Assembly (NCBI GenBank): GCA_938045615.1
Contig: CALIBC010000179.1
Coordinates: 62,001-126,000, forward strand
Length of the DNA stretch: 64,000 nucleotides
Reading direction: 5' to 3'
Source of the DNA: an uncultured Clostridia bacterium
Lineage (GTDB): Bacteria; Bacillota; Clostridia; Peptostreptococcales; Anaerovoracaceae
Numbering within the stretch: the first letter of the stretch is position 1; each line of letters opens with the position of its first letter. The translations under genes were made by a program, and so were the position numbers. This document shows, one piece after another, positions 18,113 through 26,552 of this stretch. The notes under the pieces are model-generated. The model saw nothing but the letters and a program-made list of their open reading frames with translations. It did not search any database and was not told the origin of the DNA.

Positions 18113-18162
18113 GAATTGATGTAACCCTATACGAGAAAAGCCTGAGGATAGATGTTGAGGCA
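18097..18162 (+). repeat. 33-bp tandem duplication across the bioY stop codon
   Basis: Copies 18097-18129 and 18130-18162. Both start TACGAGAAAAGCCTGAG, which encodes the C-terminal TRKA plus the TGA stop. The unit is a multiple of three. The copies differ at several positions in their 3' halves. Confidence 0.85.
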
Positions 18163-18279
18163 TAGGCTAAAAACCGGAGCATAAATCAACCGTCCAATGC
18201 GTACGCAGGAAGTAATGCGTAGCGTGTAAATGATTAGAATCCTCTAACTAAAAACGTTGAAATTCCAACAGAAAGCGGT

Positions 18280-18308
18280 GGGGAGCGTTGACTCGCCCCG
18301 TTTTTTAT
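18280..18308 (+). terminator. Terminator between bioY and nifJ
   Basis: GGGGAG / CTC-G-CCCC stem with a one-base bulge and CGTTGA loop, followed by GTTTTTTATTT. It ends the bioY unit. The remaining 18163-18279 holds the end of the duplication and nothing else recognisable. Confidence 0.7.
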
Positions 18309-18358
18309 TTGTCCGACAAAAAATACATGATTTAAATACAAAAAAGGATTTCTTTCCG

Positions 18359-18387
18359 TTGACTTTGAGGTTTTCGGGGAGTAAACT
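18359..18387 (+). promoter_or_regulatory. Promoter for nifJ
   Basis: TTGACT (18359-18364), 17-bp spacer, TAAACT (18382-18387), leaving a leader of about 145 nt before the GTG start at 18539. Confidence 0.5.
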
Positions 18388-18538
18388 GAAGATGAAATTT
18401 GTATACATTATGTAACTTTTAATGGTCGTTCGACATTTTGCTGTTCGGCACTTATTCGGCAGGTTCGGTGATGGATCGTCTGCCGATAACCGGATGCCGG
18501 ATGTGTTGTTCATAAGACCTACGAAAGGAGATATCAAG

Positions 18539-21500
18539 GTGAGAAAACTTAAGACAATGGATGGAAACGCCGCTGCGGCCCATGTGGCCTATGCCTTTTC
18601 CGAGGTTGCGGCAATTTACCCGATCACGCCGTCTTCGCCTATGGCAGAGAATATGGATGAATGGGTATCACAGGATCGAAGCAATGTTTTCGGTGAGCAG
18701 GTAAAAATTATTGAGATGGAATCAGAAGCAGGCGCAGCCGGTGCCGTGCACGGCGCTGTCGTTACCGGTTCCTATACCTCGACGTTTACGGCATCACAGG
18801 GGCTTTTGCTTATGATTCCGAACATGTATAAGATTGCAGCCGAACAGACTCCGACGGTCTTTCATGTGGCGGCGCGTGCTGTGTCCACTCACGCTTTGTC
18901 CATATTCGGGGATCACTCCGATGTAATGGCATGTCGCCAGACGGGTTTTGCGATGATAGCATCAAACAGCGTTCAGCAGGTAATGGATTTGGCGGCGGTG
19001 GCGCATCTTGCCACTGTGGATGGACGTGTGCCGATGCTTCACTTTTTCGACGGATTCAGAACTTCGCATGAGCAGCAGAAGATTGAAACATGGGATTACG
19101 ATGAGCTGAAGAGCATGATGAATTGGGATGCCGTAAGAAGATACAAAAACAATGCGTTGAATCCGAATCATCCTTATGCAATGGGTTCGGCGGAACAGCC
19201 GGAAGCGTTCTTCCAGCACAGAGAAGCGTGTAACACGGTGTACAATGAGACACCTGACATAGTGAATAAGTATATGGAGAAGGTGAACGAGAAGATCGGA
19301 ACCGATTACAAACCGTTCAACTATTACGGTGCGCCGGATGCCACAGACATCATAGTTGCGATGGGATCTGTCTGTGATGCTGCAGAAGAACTTATAGATG
19401 TGATGCTTAAGGACGGAAAAAAGGTCGGTATTCTGGAAGTACATCTTTACAGACCGTTTTCACCTAAATATATGCTGGCGGTAATGCCGGAAACGGTTAA
19501 AAATATTGCGGTTCTTGACAGAACCAAAGAACCTGGATCGGTTGCGGAACCTCTTTATCTTGATGTTGTTACGGCGCTCAAGGGAACGAGGTTTGAGAGT
19601 GCGAAGATGTACAGAGGACGCTATGGACTTGGATCAAAGGACGTTCAGCCGGGAGATCTTCTCGCAGCATTTGAGAACATGGAAAAACCTGACGGCAAGC
19701 ATGAATTCACTCTGTCTATCAATGATGATGTGACTCATCTGTCGCTCACGCCGAGTCATTATCCGGACACCGCGCCCGAAGGAACGAAGGCATGCAAGTT
19801 TTGGGGATTGGGCGCTGACGGTACCGTTGGTGCGAACAAGAACAGCATTAAGATTATCGGTGACCACACGGATAAAAAAGTACAGGCGTATTTCCAATAC
19901 GACTCGAAAAAATCCGGCGGTGTGACGATTTCACACTTGAGATTCGGAGACAAACCGATAAAATCCACATATTACGTAAAACAGGCAGATTTTGTCGCAT
20001 GTCACAATTCGGCGTATTTGCAGAAGTACAATATGGTAGAGGATGTCAAACCGGGAGGGTTCTTCCTTCTCAATTGCGTCTGGAACGATGCTGAGTTGGA
20101 AGAACATGTGCCGGGCAAGGTAAAGAGATACATTGCAAAGAACAATATCAGGTTCTATACCTGCGATGCCGTTTCCGCCGCAAAGAAGATCGGTCTGGGT
20201 GCAAGGAGAACAAACTCCATTTTGCAGGCTGCATTCTTCAAACTGGCAAACATAATTCCTATTGACGAAGCCGAAAAATACATGAAAGAAATGATTCAGA
20301 AGAGTTACGGCAAGAAAGGTCAGGATGTTGTCGACATGAACTGGGCGGCGGTTGAAGCCGGAATCAAAAACGTTCATAAGGTTGAAGTTCCTGCCTCATG
20401 GCTTGAGGCTCCGGATGATCCGGCACCTGAAAAGTTGGTTGGACGTACCGAGGAAATGTCCGCATTCCTGAATGATATCCTTGTGCCTATGGCTACGATG
20501 AACGGCGACGATATACCTGTTTCCGCATATCTGACCAGTGCGGACGGGCAGGAACCTTCGGGTACTGCGGCATTTGAGAAGCGCGGTATAGCCACCGATG
20601 TTCCGCGTTGGTTGAAAGATAACTGTATCCAGTGCAACATGTGTTCATACGTATGTCCGCACGGAGTAATAAGGCCGTTTGTTATGGACGACAGCGAAAC
20701 AGAAAGAGCTCTGGGCGATTATGTGAATATGATGGGCAAAGGCATGGAAGGCAAATACTTCTCGATAGGTATTTCCGCACTTGATTGCGTAGGATGCGGT
20801 TCCTGCGTGGACGTTTGTCCGGCAAAGGAAAAAGCTCTTCGCATGGAACCTGCTGAGGATGAGCTTGTCAATACAAATCAGGCAAAATTCGACTACCTTT
20901 TCCACGAGGTTGCCGAAAAGGAAGTGCCTTTTAAGGCAAACACCGTGAAAGGCTCACAGTTCATAAGACCGCTGCTTGAGTTCTCGGGAGCGTGCCCGGG
21001 ATGCGGAGAGTCTCCGTATGCGAAGCTCATAACTCAGTTGTTCGGTGAGAGAATGTATATAGCCAATGCGACCGGATGCTCGTCGATATGGGGGCACAGT
21101 GCTCCAAGCACGCCGTATACGGTTAGCAAAAACGGCAGAGGTCCGGCGTGGTCCAACTCGCTGTTTGAAGACAATGCCGAATTTGGGCTGGGCATGGCGA
21201 CTTCCGTCAATGCAAGGCGCAAAGAAGTTAAATCTGCTACGGAAAGGCTGAAGGATGTCCTCGGTGATACGGCTCAGTCATGGATAGACAACATGCAGGA
21301 TGCCGAAGCCTCAAAAATTTCCGGAGATGCGCTTGTGGAAGCTTGTGAGAAGATTGCCGAAAGCAATGCGGATGCGCAGTTTGTTCTGGATAATAAAGAC
21401 GTGCTGACCAAACCTTCAATGTGGATATTCGGTGGTGACGGATGGGCTTATGATATCGGATACGGCGGACTTGATCACGTGATCGCCTCAGGGGAAAACG

Positions 21501-22075
21501 TAAACATAATGGTATTCGATACCGAGGTTTACTCCAATACGGGAGGCCAGTCATCCAAATCAACGCCTACCGGTGCGGTTGCGAAGTTTGCAGCTGCCGG
21601 AAAGTCTGTCAAGAAGAAAGATCTTGCCCAGATTGCGATGGCGTACGGATATGTGTATGTTGCCAAAATCGCCATGGGCGCAGATCCGAATCAGACCCTT
21701 AAGGCTTTAAGAGAGGCGGAGGCATACGACGGTCCTTCACTGGTGATTGCATATTCGCCTTGCATCAACCACGGGATCAAAAAAGGCATGAACAAGTCGA
21801 TGCAGGAGATGAAAGATGCGGTTAAGTCGGGATACTGGACTATGATGCGTTTCAATCCTACACTTGTCGCAGAAGGCAAGAATCCGCTTTCTATAGACAG
21901 CAAGGAACCTACGGAAAGCTTCAAGGACTTCATCATGGGAGAAGAGAGATATAAGTCTTTGAAGATAAAATTCCCTGAAAGAGCGGATCAGTTGTTTGAG
22001 GATGCCGAAAGACAGGCCAAAGAAAACTATAAGCGTCTGGTAAGCGAGAAAAAAGCTTACGATGAGATGATGTAG
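18539..22075 (+). CDS. nifJ: Pyruvate:ferredoxin (flavodoxin) oxidoreductase
   Basis: A 1178-residue single-chain enzyme that oxidises pyruvate to acetyl-CoA and CO2 and reduces ferredoxin, central to clostridial energy metabolism. Domain order is complete. First is 'YAFSEVAAIYPITPSSPMAE' (pyrimidine-binding domain I). Two 4Fe-4S ferredoxin motifs follow, 'CIQCNMCSYVCPHG' (near residue 700) and 'CVGCGSCVDVCPAK' (near 755). Next are 'CPGCGESPYAKL' and 'ATGCSSIWG', and last the TPP-Mg site 'GDGWAYDIGYGG...NTGGQ'. The start is GTG 18539 because AAAGGAG lies 8 bp upstream and homologues begin just before 'KTMDGNAAAAHVAYAF'; an in-frame ATG at 18422 would add an unrelated leader. It is monocistronic, with its own promoter and a strong terminator. 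Confidence 0.97.
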   Translation: MRKLKTMDGNAAAAHVAYAFSEVAAIYPITPSSPMAENMDEWVSQDRSNVFGEQVKIIEMESEAGAAGAVHGAVVTGSYTSTFTASQGLLLMIPNMYKIAAEQTPTVFHVAARAVSTHALSIFGDHSDVMACRQTGFAMIASNSVQQVMDLAAVAHLATVDGRVPMLHFFDGFRTSHEQQKIETWDYDELKSMMNWDAVRRYKNNALNPNHPYAMGSAEQPEAFFQHREACNTVYNETPDIVNKYMEKVNEKIGTDYKPFNYYGAPDATDIIVAMGSVCDAAEELIDVMLKDGKKVGILEVHLYRPFSPKYMLAVMPETVKNIAVLDRTKEPGSVAEPLYLDVVTALKGTRFESAKMYRGRYGLGSKDVQPGDLLAAFENMEKPDGKHEFTLSINDDVTHLSLTPSHYPDTAPEGTKACKFWGLGADGTVGANKNSIKIIGDHTDKKVQAYFQYDSKKSGGVTISHLRFGDKPIKSTYYVKQADFVACHNSAYLQKYNMVEDVKPGGFFLLNCVWNDAELEEHVPGKVKRYIAKNNIRFYTCDAVSAAKKIGLGARRTNSILQAAFFKLANIIPIDEAEKYMKEMIQKSYGKKGQDVVDMNWAAVEAGIKNVHKVEVPASWLEAPDDPAPEKLVGRTEEMSAFLNDILVPMATMNGDDIPVSAYLTSADGQEPSGTAAFEKRGIATDVPRWLKDNCIQCNMCSYVCPHGVIRPFVMDDSETERALGDYVNMMGKGMEGKYFSIGISALDCVGCGSCVDVCPAKEKALRMEPAEDELVNTNQAKFDYLFHEVAEKEVPFKANTVKGSQFIRPLLEFSGACPGCGESPYAKLITQLFGERMYIANATGCSSIWGHSAPSTPYTVSKNGRGPAWSNSLFEDNAEFGLGMATSVNARRKEVKSATERLKDVLGDTAQSWIDNMQDAEASKISGDALVEACEKIAESNADAQFVLDNKDVLTKPSMWIFGGDGWAYDIGYGGLDHVIASGENVNIMVFDTEVYSNTGGQSSKSTPTGAVAKFAAAGKSVKKKDLAQIAMAYGYVYVAKIAMGADPNQTLKALREAEAYDGPSLVIAYSPCINHGIKKGMNKSMQEMKDAVKSGYWTMMRFNPTLVAEGKNPLSIDSKEPTESFKDFIMGEERYKSLKIKFPERADQLFEDAERQAKENYKRLVSEKKAYDEMM

Positions 22076-22168
22076 TACCGTCATGCAAAAGTTCAATGCC
22101 GCATATCGGCAGGTAAGGCCGGGATCGGAAAACAGATAAGCACGGAGTATTATGTCATTTGACTTGCA

Positions 22169-22206
22169 GCACCCCGAAAAGTAAGTTTAGCTTTCCGGGG
22201 TGCTTT
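22169..22206 (+). terminator. Rho-independent terminator after nifJ
   Basis: 13-bp stem GCACCCCGAAAAG / CTTTCCGGGGTGC (one mismatch) with a 9-nt loop, followed by TTTTGATTTT. Confidence 0.9.
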
Positions 22207-22214
22207 TGATTTTC

Positions 22215-22271
22215 GCACAGGCAGCTTATTTTGCAAAGTGAACATCGGCACAGGCAGCTTATTTTGCAAAG
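22215..22271 (+). repeat. Direct repeat, 24 bp, 33-bp period
   Basis: GCACAGGCAGCTTATTTTGC and the following four bases occur at 22215-22238 and again at 22248-22271. The two 24-bp copies are identical. They lie in non-coding DNA between the nifJ terminator and the next promoter. Confidence 0.9.
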
Positions 22272-22275
22272 ATAT

Positions 22276-22326
22276 TTGTTTTTTGGAGTGATAAAGTGGT
22301 ATAATTTACGACATGGTATAATTTAC
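22276..22326 (+). promoter_or_regulatory. Promoter with duplicated extended -10 element
   Basis: TTGTTT (22276-22281), 18-bp spacer, then TGGTATAATTTAC at 22297-22309. The same 13 bases are repeated exactly at 22314-22326. Each copy contains an extended -10 (TGGTATAAT). The first copy has a plausible -35; the second may be a tandem alternative start for the permease/murB operon. Confidence 0.55.
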
Positions 22327-22409
22327 TGAAGGCGTGACAAGTCATCGTTTGACCGGTTTGGTATAAATTTGATGATGAGAGCGAAACATCGTTTTATGGG
22401 GAGGTTTCC

Positions 22410-23642
22410 GTGAGAGAACATATAGGGAAGCGATATTATAAATTGGGGCTATCGGTACTTTTGACCGGGATCGGTGTGGTTATTTTTTATTTTGTGCTGA
22501 AAAATCTCGGTGGTATAGGTAAAGAAATTTCGCTGGTGATAAAGATCCTGATGCCTTTTATATACGGATTTGTCATGGCGTATCTGCTGTGCCCGCTATT
22601 CAATCTGGTCACCAGAAAGATATACCATTTCACGAATAAAAAACTGGGGAAAAAGAGGGCATTTCGCTTGTCAAAGGTATTGGCGTCGATTTCCTCGGTG
22701 GCGGTTGTTATCGGCATTTTTGCGGCGGTGGCCGTCCTGCTTGTTCCGCAACTTGCGGGAAGTATTTTTTCGCTGGTAAATGTTATGCCTGCGAGAATTG
22801 AGGATTTTAACAAATGGCTCACCGATTTTATAGGAAATACCGCAGATCCTAAAATACTTAAATTTATCCAAAACAGTGTGAGTAACGCATCGGAATATGT
22901 GGTAAAAATAATAAAGGCATCTCTTATGAGAGGAATGGGAAGCTATTTTGAGGTAATTTCAAAAGGTGTTGTCGCAACGCTCAGCACATTCCTCAACCTG
23001 CTTATAGGAATAGTGGCGTCACTGTATTTTCTGAACGGAAAAGAAAAGTTCAAGGCGCAGATAAAAAAGCTTACGTATGCGCTCTTCAGTAGAGACAGAG
23101 CCGAAGCAATATTCGATTTCGGCAATTTCGTAAACAGAACGTTTGGCGGATTCATAAACGGCAAGATTATAGATTCCATAATCATCGGGATGATATGCTA
23201 CCTGGCAATGCTCATTTTCCGGATGCCGTATGCGCCTTTGTGCAGCGTTATAGTCGGGGTCACCAATGTGATTCCTTTCTTTGGCCCGTTTATCGGGGCG
23301 GTACCGTCCATAATCATAATAGCCGTGAACAACCCTATAAAAGCCGCGGAGTTTATGGTTTGGATATTTGTGCTTCAGCAATTTGACGGTAGTGTGCTGG
23401 GTCCCAAGATACTCGGTGAAACCACAGGCCTTTCAAGTTTCTGGGTAATGTTTGCGATAGTGCTCGGCGGCGGACTGTTCGGATTTTTGGGTATGTTGCT
23501 CGGAGTGCCGGTACTTGCGGTCGCATATCACTACTTCAAGAAGAATATGGAAAAAAGGCTGGTATACAAGGAACTGCCTGCACATACGGATGAGTACATA
23601 GAATTCAACAAATATGACATCGACAGAAAGGATATATTATGA
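22410..23642 (+). CDS. AI-2E family transporter (PerM/YtvI-like permease)
   Basis: A 410-residue polytopic membrane protein of the AI-2E transporter superfamily (PF01594). It has N-terminal helices, a long central amphipathic region (residues about 125-195), and the family's C-terminal core 'GVTNVIPFFGPFIGAVPSIII' followed by 'LQQFDGSVLGPKILGETTGLSSFWVMFAI' and 'GGGLFGFLGMLLGVPVLAV'. Family members include sodium/proton antiporters and quorum-signal exporters, so no substrate is assigned. The start is GTG 22410 behind GGGGAGG. Its stop overlaps the murB ATG by four bases (ATGA), so translation is probably coupled. Confidence 0.85.
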   Translation: MREHIGKRYYKLGLSVLLTGIGVVIFYFVLKNLGGIGKEISLVIKILMPFIYGFVMAYLLCPLFNLVTRKIYHFTNKKLGKKRAFRLSKVLASISSVAVVIGIFAAVAVLLVPQLAGSIFSLVNVMPARIEDFNKWLTDFIGNTADPKILKFIQNSVSNASEYVVKIIKASLMRGMGSYFEVISKGVVATLSTFLNLLIGIVASLYFLNGKEKFKAQIKKLTYALFSRDRAEAIFDFGNFVNRTFGGFINGKIIDSIIIGMICYLAMLIFRMPYAPLCSVIVGVTNVIPFFGPFIGAVPSIIIIAVNNPIKAAEFMVWIFVLQQFDGSVLGPKILGETTGLSSFWVMFAIVLGGGLFGFLGMLLGVPVLAVAYHYFKKNMEKRLVYKELPAHTDEYIEFNKYDIDRKDIL

Positions 23643-24505
23643 TCATACTGAAAGATGTTGATATGAGTAAATATACGACTTTTAAAGCTGGAGGGCATGC
23701 ACGAAGAATGTTCGTTTGTGAATCTGAAAAAGATATTGCGGATGCGCTGGCGGAAATAAAGGCGAAAAAAGAAAAGTACATAGTGCTCGGCAACGGCTCC
23801 AACACACTTGTCAGGGATACGGGATTTTCGGGGACGGTGATAACGTTCGGGGACGGGTTCTCGAAGATCAATGTGGAAGGCGAAAATCTGGAATGCGGCG
23901 CAAGCGCGTTGATGTCGTCGGTGGCGAAGAAAGCCCTTGAACATGCTTTGACAGGATTTGAATTTGCTGCAGGTATACCCGGAAGTATCGGGGGAGCGTT
24001 TTTCATGAATGCCGGAGCATACGGTGCGGAGATCAAAGATATAGCCAAGAGCGCAAAAGTTCTGTCATATAAAAGCGGAGAAATTGAAACGCTGACATGC
24101 GATGCGATGGGATTCGGTTATAGGCACAGTAATTTTCAGGAAACCGGAGATATAATTCTCTCGGTTGCAATATCGCTGAAAGGAGGGTGCAGGGACAATA
24201 TAGCGGCCGAAATGAAAGAACTTACAGACAGGCGAAATAAGGCACAGCCGGTAAACTATCCGAGTGCGGGAAGCTTTTTCAAACGACCGGAAGGATACTT
24301 TGCGGGGAAACTGGTGCAAGAGGCAGGGCTAAAAGGCTTTTGCATAGGTGGAGCGGAGGTATCGGAAAAGCATGCCGGATTCATTATAAACAAGGGGAAT
24401 GCAACGGCGACGGATATCATAGATCTAATGGAGTTGATTCAGGAAAAGGTATATGAAAAATTCAATGTCACACTTGAACCGGAGGTAAGAATAATTGGAG
24501 ATTGA
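23639..24505 (+). CDS. murB: UDP-N-acetylenolpyruvoylglucosamine reductase
   Basis: A 288-residue FAD enzyme that reduces UDP-GlcNAc-enolpyruvate to UDP-MurNAc in peptidoglycan synthesis. The FAD domain has 'TTFKAGGHARRMFV' and 'LGNGSNTLVRD'. 'GFEFAAGIPGSIGGAFFMNAGAYG' is the diphosphate loop, 'GYRHSNFQ' the Tyr-Arg catalytic pair, 'PSAGSFFKRP' carries the proton-donor Ser, and 'LEPEVRIIG' the final Glu. The shorter form without the Tyr loop is type II, usual in Bacillota. It overlaps the permease gene by 4 bp and the PHP gene by 11 bp. Confidence 0.97.
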   Translation: MIILKDVDMSKYTTFKAGGHARRMFVCESEKDIADALAEIKAKKEKYIVLGNGSNTLVRDTGFSGTVITFGDGFSKINVEGENLECGASALMSSVAKKALEHALTGFEFAAGIPGSIGGAFFMNAGAYGAEIKDIAKSAKVLSYKSGEIETLTCDAMGFGYRHSNFQETGDIILSVAISLKGGCRDNIAAEMKELTDRRNKAQPVNYPSAGSFFKRPEGYFAGKLVQEAGLKGFCIGGAEVSEKHAGFIINKGNATATDIIDLMELIQEKVYEKFNVTLEPEVRIIGD

Positions 24506-25262
24506 TATTAGCAAATACAGGATGACTTTTGATTATCACACTCATACGCTCTATTCGCCGGGAATCTTGAAGCCCCACGGCAAGGGAACAATGGAGCAAA
24601 ATGTGCAGGCTGCGATCGCAAAAGGACTTAAGGGTATCGCCATTTCCGATCACGGTCCTGGACATAGGTTCTACGGTATGAAGAGAGATAAGATCAAGGA
24701 AATGCAGGATGAGATTTTCAGACTCAGAGATAAATATCCTGAGATTGAAATATATTTCAGTGTGGAAGCCAATGTTATACTGAGAAAAAAGGGCAACTGT
24801 CTGGATATAAAACCCCAAGAGAGGGATTTTTTTGACTTTCTTTTGGCCGGCTATCACCTTGGAACTTCGCGTTCCAACATGATTGGTAACTGGTGCGATG
24901 AGCACAAGTTGACTTTCCCAAATGAGCGCAGAAGACTTCTCAAAGAAAACACGTGGATGACCATAAAGGCGATAAGAGACAACGATATCAAGATCCTGAC
25001 ACACCCGGGTGACAAAGGTCAATTCGATATAGGACTCATAGCAAGAGCATGTGCCGACAGAGGGACGTGGATGGAGATAAATAATTCGCATAAGCATATG
25101 ACGGTTGAGGAAATAAAGATCGCGATGAAAGAAGACGTAAAATTCGTGATCGGAAGCGACGCCCACTCTCCCGAATGGGTCGGAGGATTTGAAAAAGGAT
25201 TGGAAAGAGCCTTTGAAGCAGGACTTCCTCTCGATAGGATAGTGAACGTTGAGGAGAGGTGA
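24495..25262 (+). CDS. PHP-domain metal-dependent phosphoesterase
   Basis: A 255-residue PHP (polymerase and histidinol phosphatase) domain protein. The metal ligands appear in order as 'FDYHTHTLYSPG', 'ISDHGPG', 'SVEANVI', 'LAGYHLG', 'LTHPGDKG', 'EINNSH' and 'IGSDAHSPEWVG'. It is of the YcdX-like type; substrates in this group include phosphate esters. The predicted start is TTG 24495, because GGAGG sits 9 bp upstream and the protein then begins MEIDISKYRMTFDYHTHT; the next ATG (Met9) would cut close to the first His. It is embedded between murB and rapZ, the order found in many Bacillota. Confidence 0.85.
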   Translation: MEIDISKYRMTFDYHTHTLYSPGILKPHGKGTMEQNVQAAIAKGLKGIAISDHGPGHRFYGMKRDKIKEMQDEIFRLRDKYPEIEIYFSVEANVILRKKGNCLDIKPQERDFFDFLLAGYHLGTSRSNMIGNWCDEHKLTFPNERRRLLKENTWMTIKAIRDNDIKILTHPGDKGQFDIGLIARACADRGTWMEINNSHKHMTVEEIKIAMKEDVKFVIGSDAHSPEWVGGFEKGLERAFEAGLPLDRIVNVEER

Positions 25263-25267
25263 ACAGA

Positions 25268-26131
25268 ATGGAAAAAATAAAGGTGATTATCATATCCGGT
25301 ATGTCGGGTGCGGGGAAAACGCATGCGGCGGACTGGTTTGAGGATCATGGATATTACTGTATAGACAATATGCCTCCGTCGCTTATAAGGAGCTTTTTGG
25401 AATTATCCACTTTCAGGAGAATCAAGAGCATGCGCGCCGCATTTGTGGTGGATATACGTAGCGACCAGTTTTTCAGCGGTTTAAATGATACCATAGACTA
25501 TCTTAAGATGAGGGACGATATAGAATTCAGCATTCTTTTTGTGGATGCCTCGGATGCCACATTGATAAAGAGATACAATGAGTCGAGACGCCATCATCCG
25601 CTTACGTACGGCAGAACCAGCGAAGAGATAATTGAGCGGGAGAGAAGTATGCTCGCCGATCTGAAAGCGCGCTCAAACCACGTGATAGATACCACCAACC
25701 TAAAAGTTTCCAACTTCAGTCAGGTTATGGAGAAGATATTTGGAGATGGTGAAAAGGGAGCGAATCCGTTTGCCATAAACGTCATTTCGTTCGGCTTCAA
25801 ATATGGACTTCCGCTGGAGACAGATATGATATTTGATGTCAGATTCATACCCAACCCTTACTATGTCAACAGCCTCAAGCGTCTGACAGGTAACAACAAG
25901 AAAGTGCAGCAATACGTACTTAAACAAAAGGTCGCACAGGATTTTATCATGCAGCTCAAGCAGATGATAGATACGCTTACACCGTGTTATGCCAAAGAAG
26001 GGAAGAATCATCTTAATATAGCGTTTGGATGTACGGGAGGTCAGCACAGATCGGTCACACTTGCAAATGAGATGGGAAAGATATTCAAAGATACCGGATA
26101 CAGAGTCACTGTCGAACATAGAGAACTTTAG
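25268..26131 (+). CDS. rapZ: RapZ/YvcJ-family nucleotide-binding protein
   Basis: A 287-residue P-loop protein. The Walker A is 'GMSGAGKT' (near residue 12), 'VVDIRSDQFF' and 'LFVDASDATLIKRYNESRRHHPL' are family blocks, and the C-terminal domain has 'FGFKYGLPLETDMIFDVRFIPNPYY' and 'AFGCTGGQHRSVTLANEM'. In E. coli RapZ is an RNase adaptor controlling glmS through small RNAs; in Bacillota YvcJ binds and hydrolyses nucleotides. I use ATG 25268 (GAGGAGAGG upstream); GTG 25259, which overlaps the previous stop, is an alternative. The partners yvcK and whiA that usually follow are absent: the next gene faces the other way. Confidence 0.92.
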   Translation: MEKIKVIIISGMSGAGKTHAADWFEDHGYYCIDNMPPSLIRSFLELSTFRRIKSMRAAFVVDIRSDQFFSGLNDTIDYLKMRDDIEFSILFVDASDATLIKRYNESRRHHPLTYGRTSEEIIERERSMLADLKARSNHVIDTTNLKVSNFSQVMEKIFGDGEKGANPFAINVISFGFKYGLPLETDMIFDVRFIPNPYYVNSLKRLTGNNKKVQQYVLKQKVAQDFIMQLKQMIDTLTPCYAKEGKNHLNIAFGCTGGQHRSVTLANEMGKIFKDTGYRVTVEHREL

Positions 26132-26156
26132 CGGCGGGAAGTGAAATTTAGTCGTT

Positions 26157-26369
26157 TTAATCGTCGTTTGAGTCCGGGATATATTCCATGATTTCCTCGA
26201 TCCTACAATCCAAAATTGTGCATAAATCGTTCACAGTAGTCGTTGTCAACGGCTTGTTTCTGCGTATCCTGTCTATAGTTGAGGCACTTATTCTATATTT
26301 ATGAATCAACTTATAGGTAGATATCCCCTTATCTTTCATTGTTTTACGCATTGGATCATACTTTATCAT
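26157..26369 (-). CDS. Small XRE-type helix-turn-helix regulator
   Basis: A 70-residue DNA-binding protein consisting of one Cro/CI-type HTH: 'MKDKGISTYKLIHKYRISASTIDRIRRNK' and 'TVNDLCTILDCRIEEIMEYIPD'. It matches the small HTH_26 (PF13443) type of regulator that is common in Clostridia. ATG 26369 is preferred because ACAGGAAAC precedes it and homologues start at this point; longer in-frame starts add non-homologous sequence. It converges with rapZ and is divergent from the membrane phosphoesterase-like gene at 26553, so it may control that gene or itself. Confidence 0.7.
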   Translation of the reverse strand: MIKYDPMRKTMKDKGISTYKLIHKYRISASTIDRIRRNKPLTTTTVNDLCTILDCRIEEIMEYIPDSNDD

Positions 26370-26484
26370 TTCATCGTTTCCTGTCGTCGATAAAATTATA
26401 AAATATTCACACCACAATACATATACTCCATAAAGCGACCATGTCTGCCTTGTAGGCAAGAGCAATTATTTTATCGAAATAACA

Positions 26485-26513
26485 TTGTATTTTCACGTTT
26501 TTTTTTGTAAAAT
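26485..26513 (+). promoter_or_regulatory. Likely promoter for the pseudo-phosphoesterase gene
   Basis: TTGTAT (26485-26490), 17-bp spacer rich in T, TAAAAT (26508-26513), 40 bp before the ATG at 26553. It lies in the shared divergent region with the HTH gene. Confidence 0.45.
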
Positions 26514-26552
26514 GATACTGCTGTCTTTAAAATCATACCAAGGAGGAATTGA

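Noticed and set aside
18400..18420. Rex or other redox operator upstream of nifJ (GTATACATTATGTAAC-like sequence)
   Set aside because: The symmetry breaks at the inner positions and it does not match the TTGTTAA-N4-TTAACAA Rex pattern.
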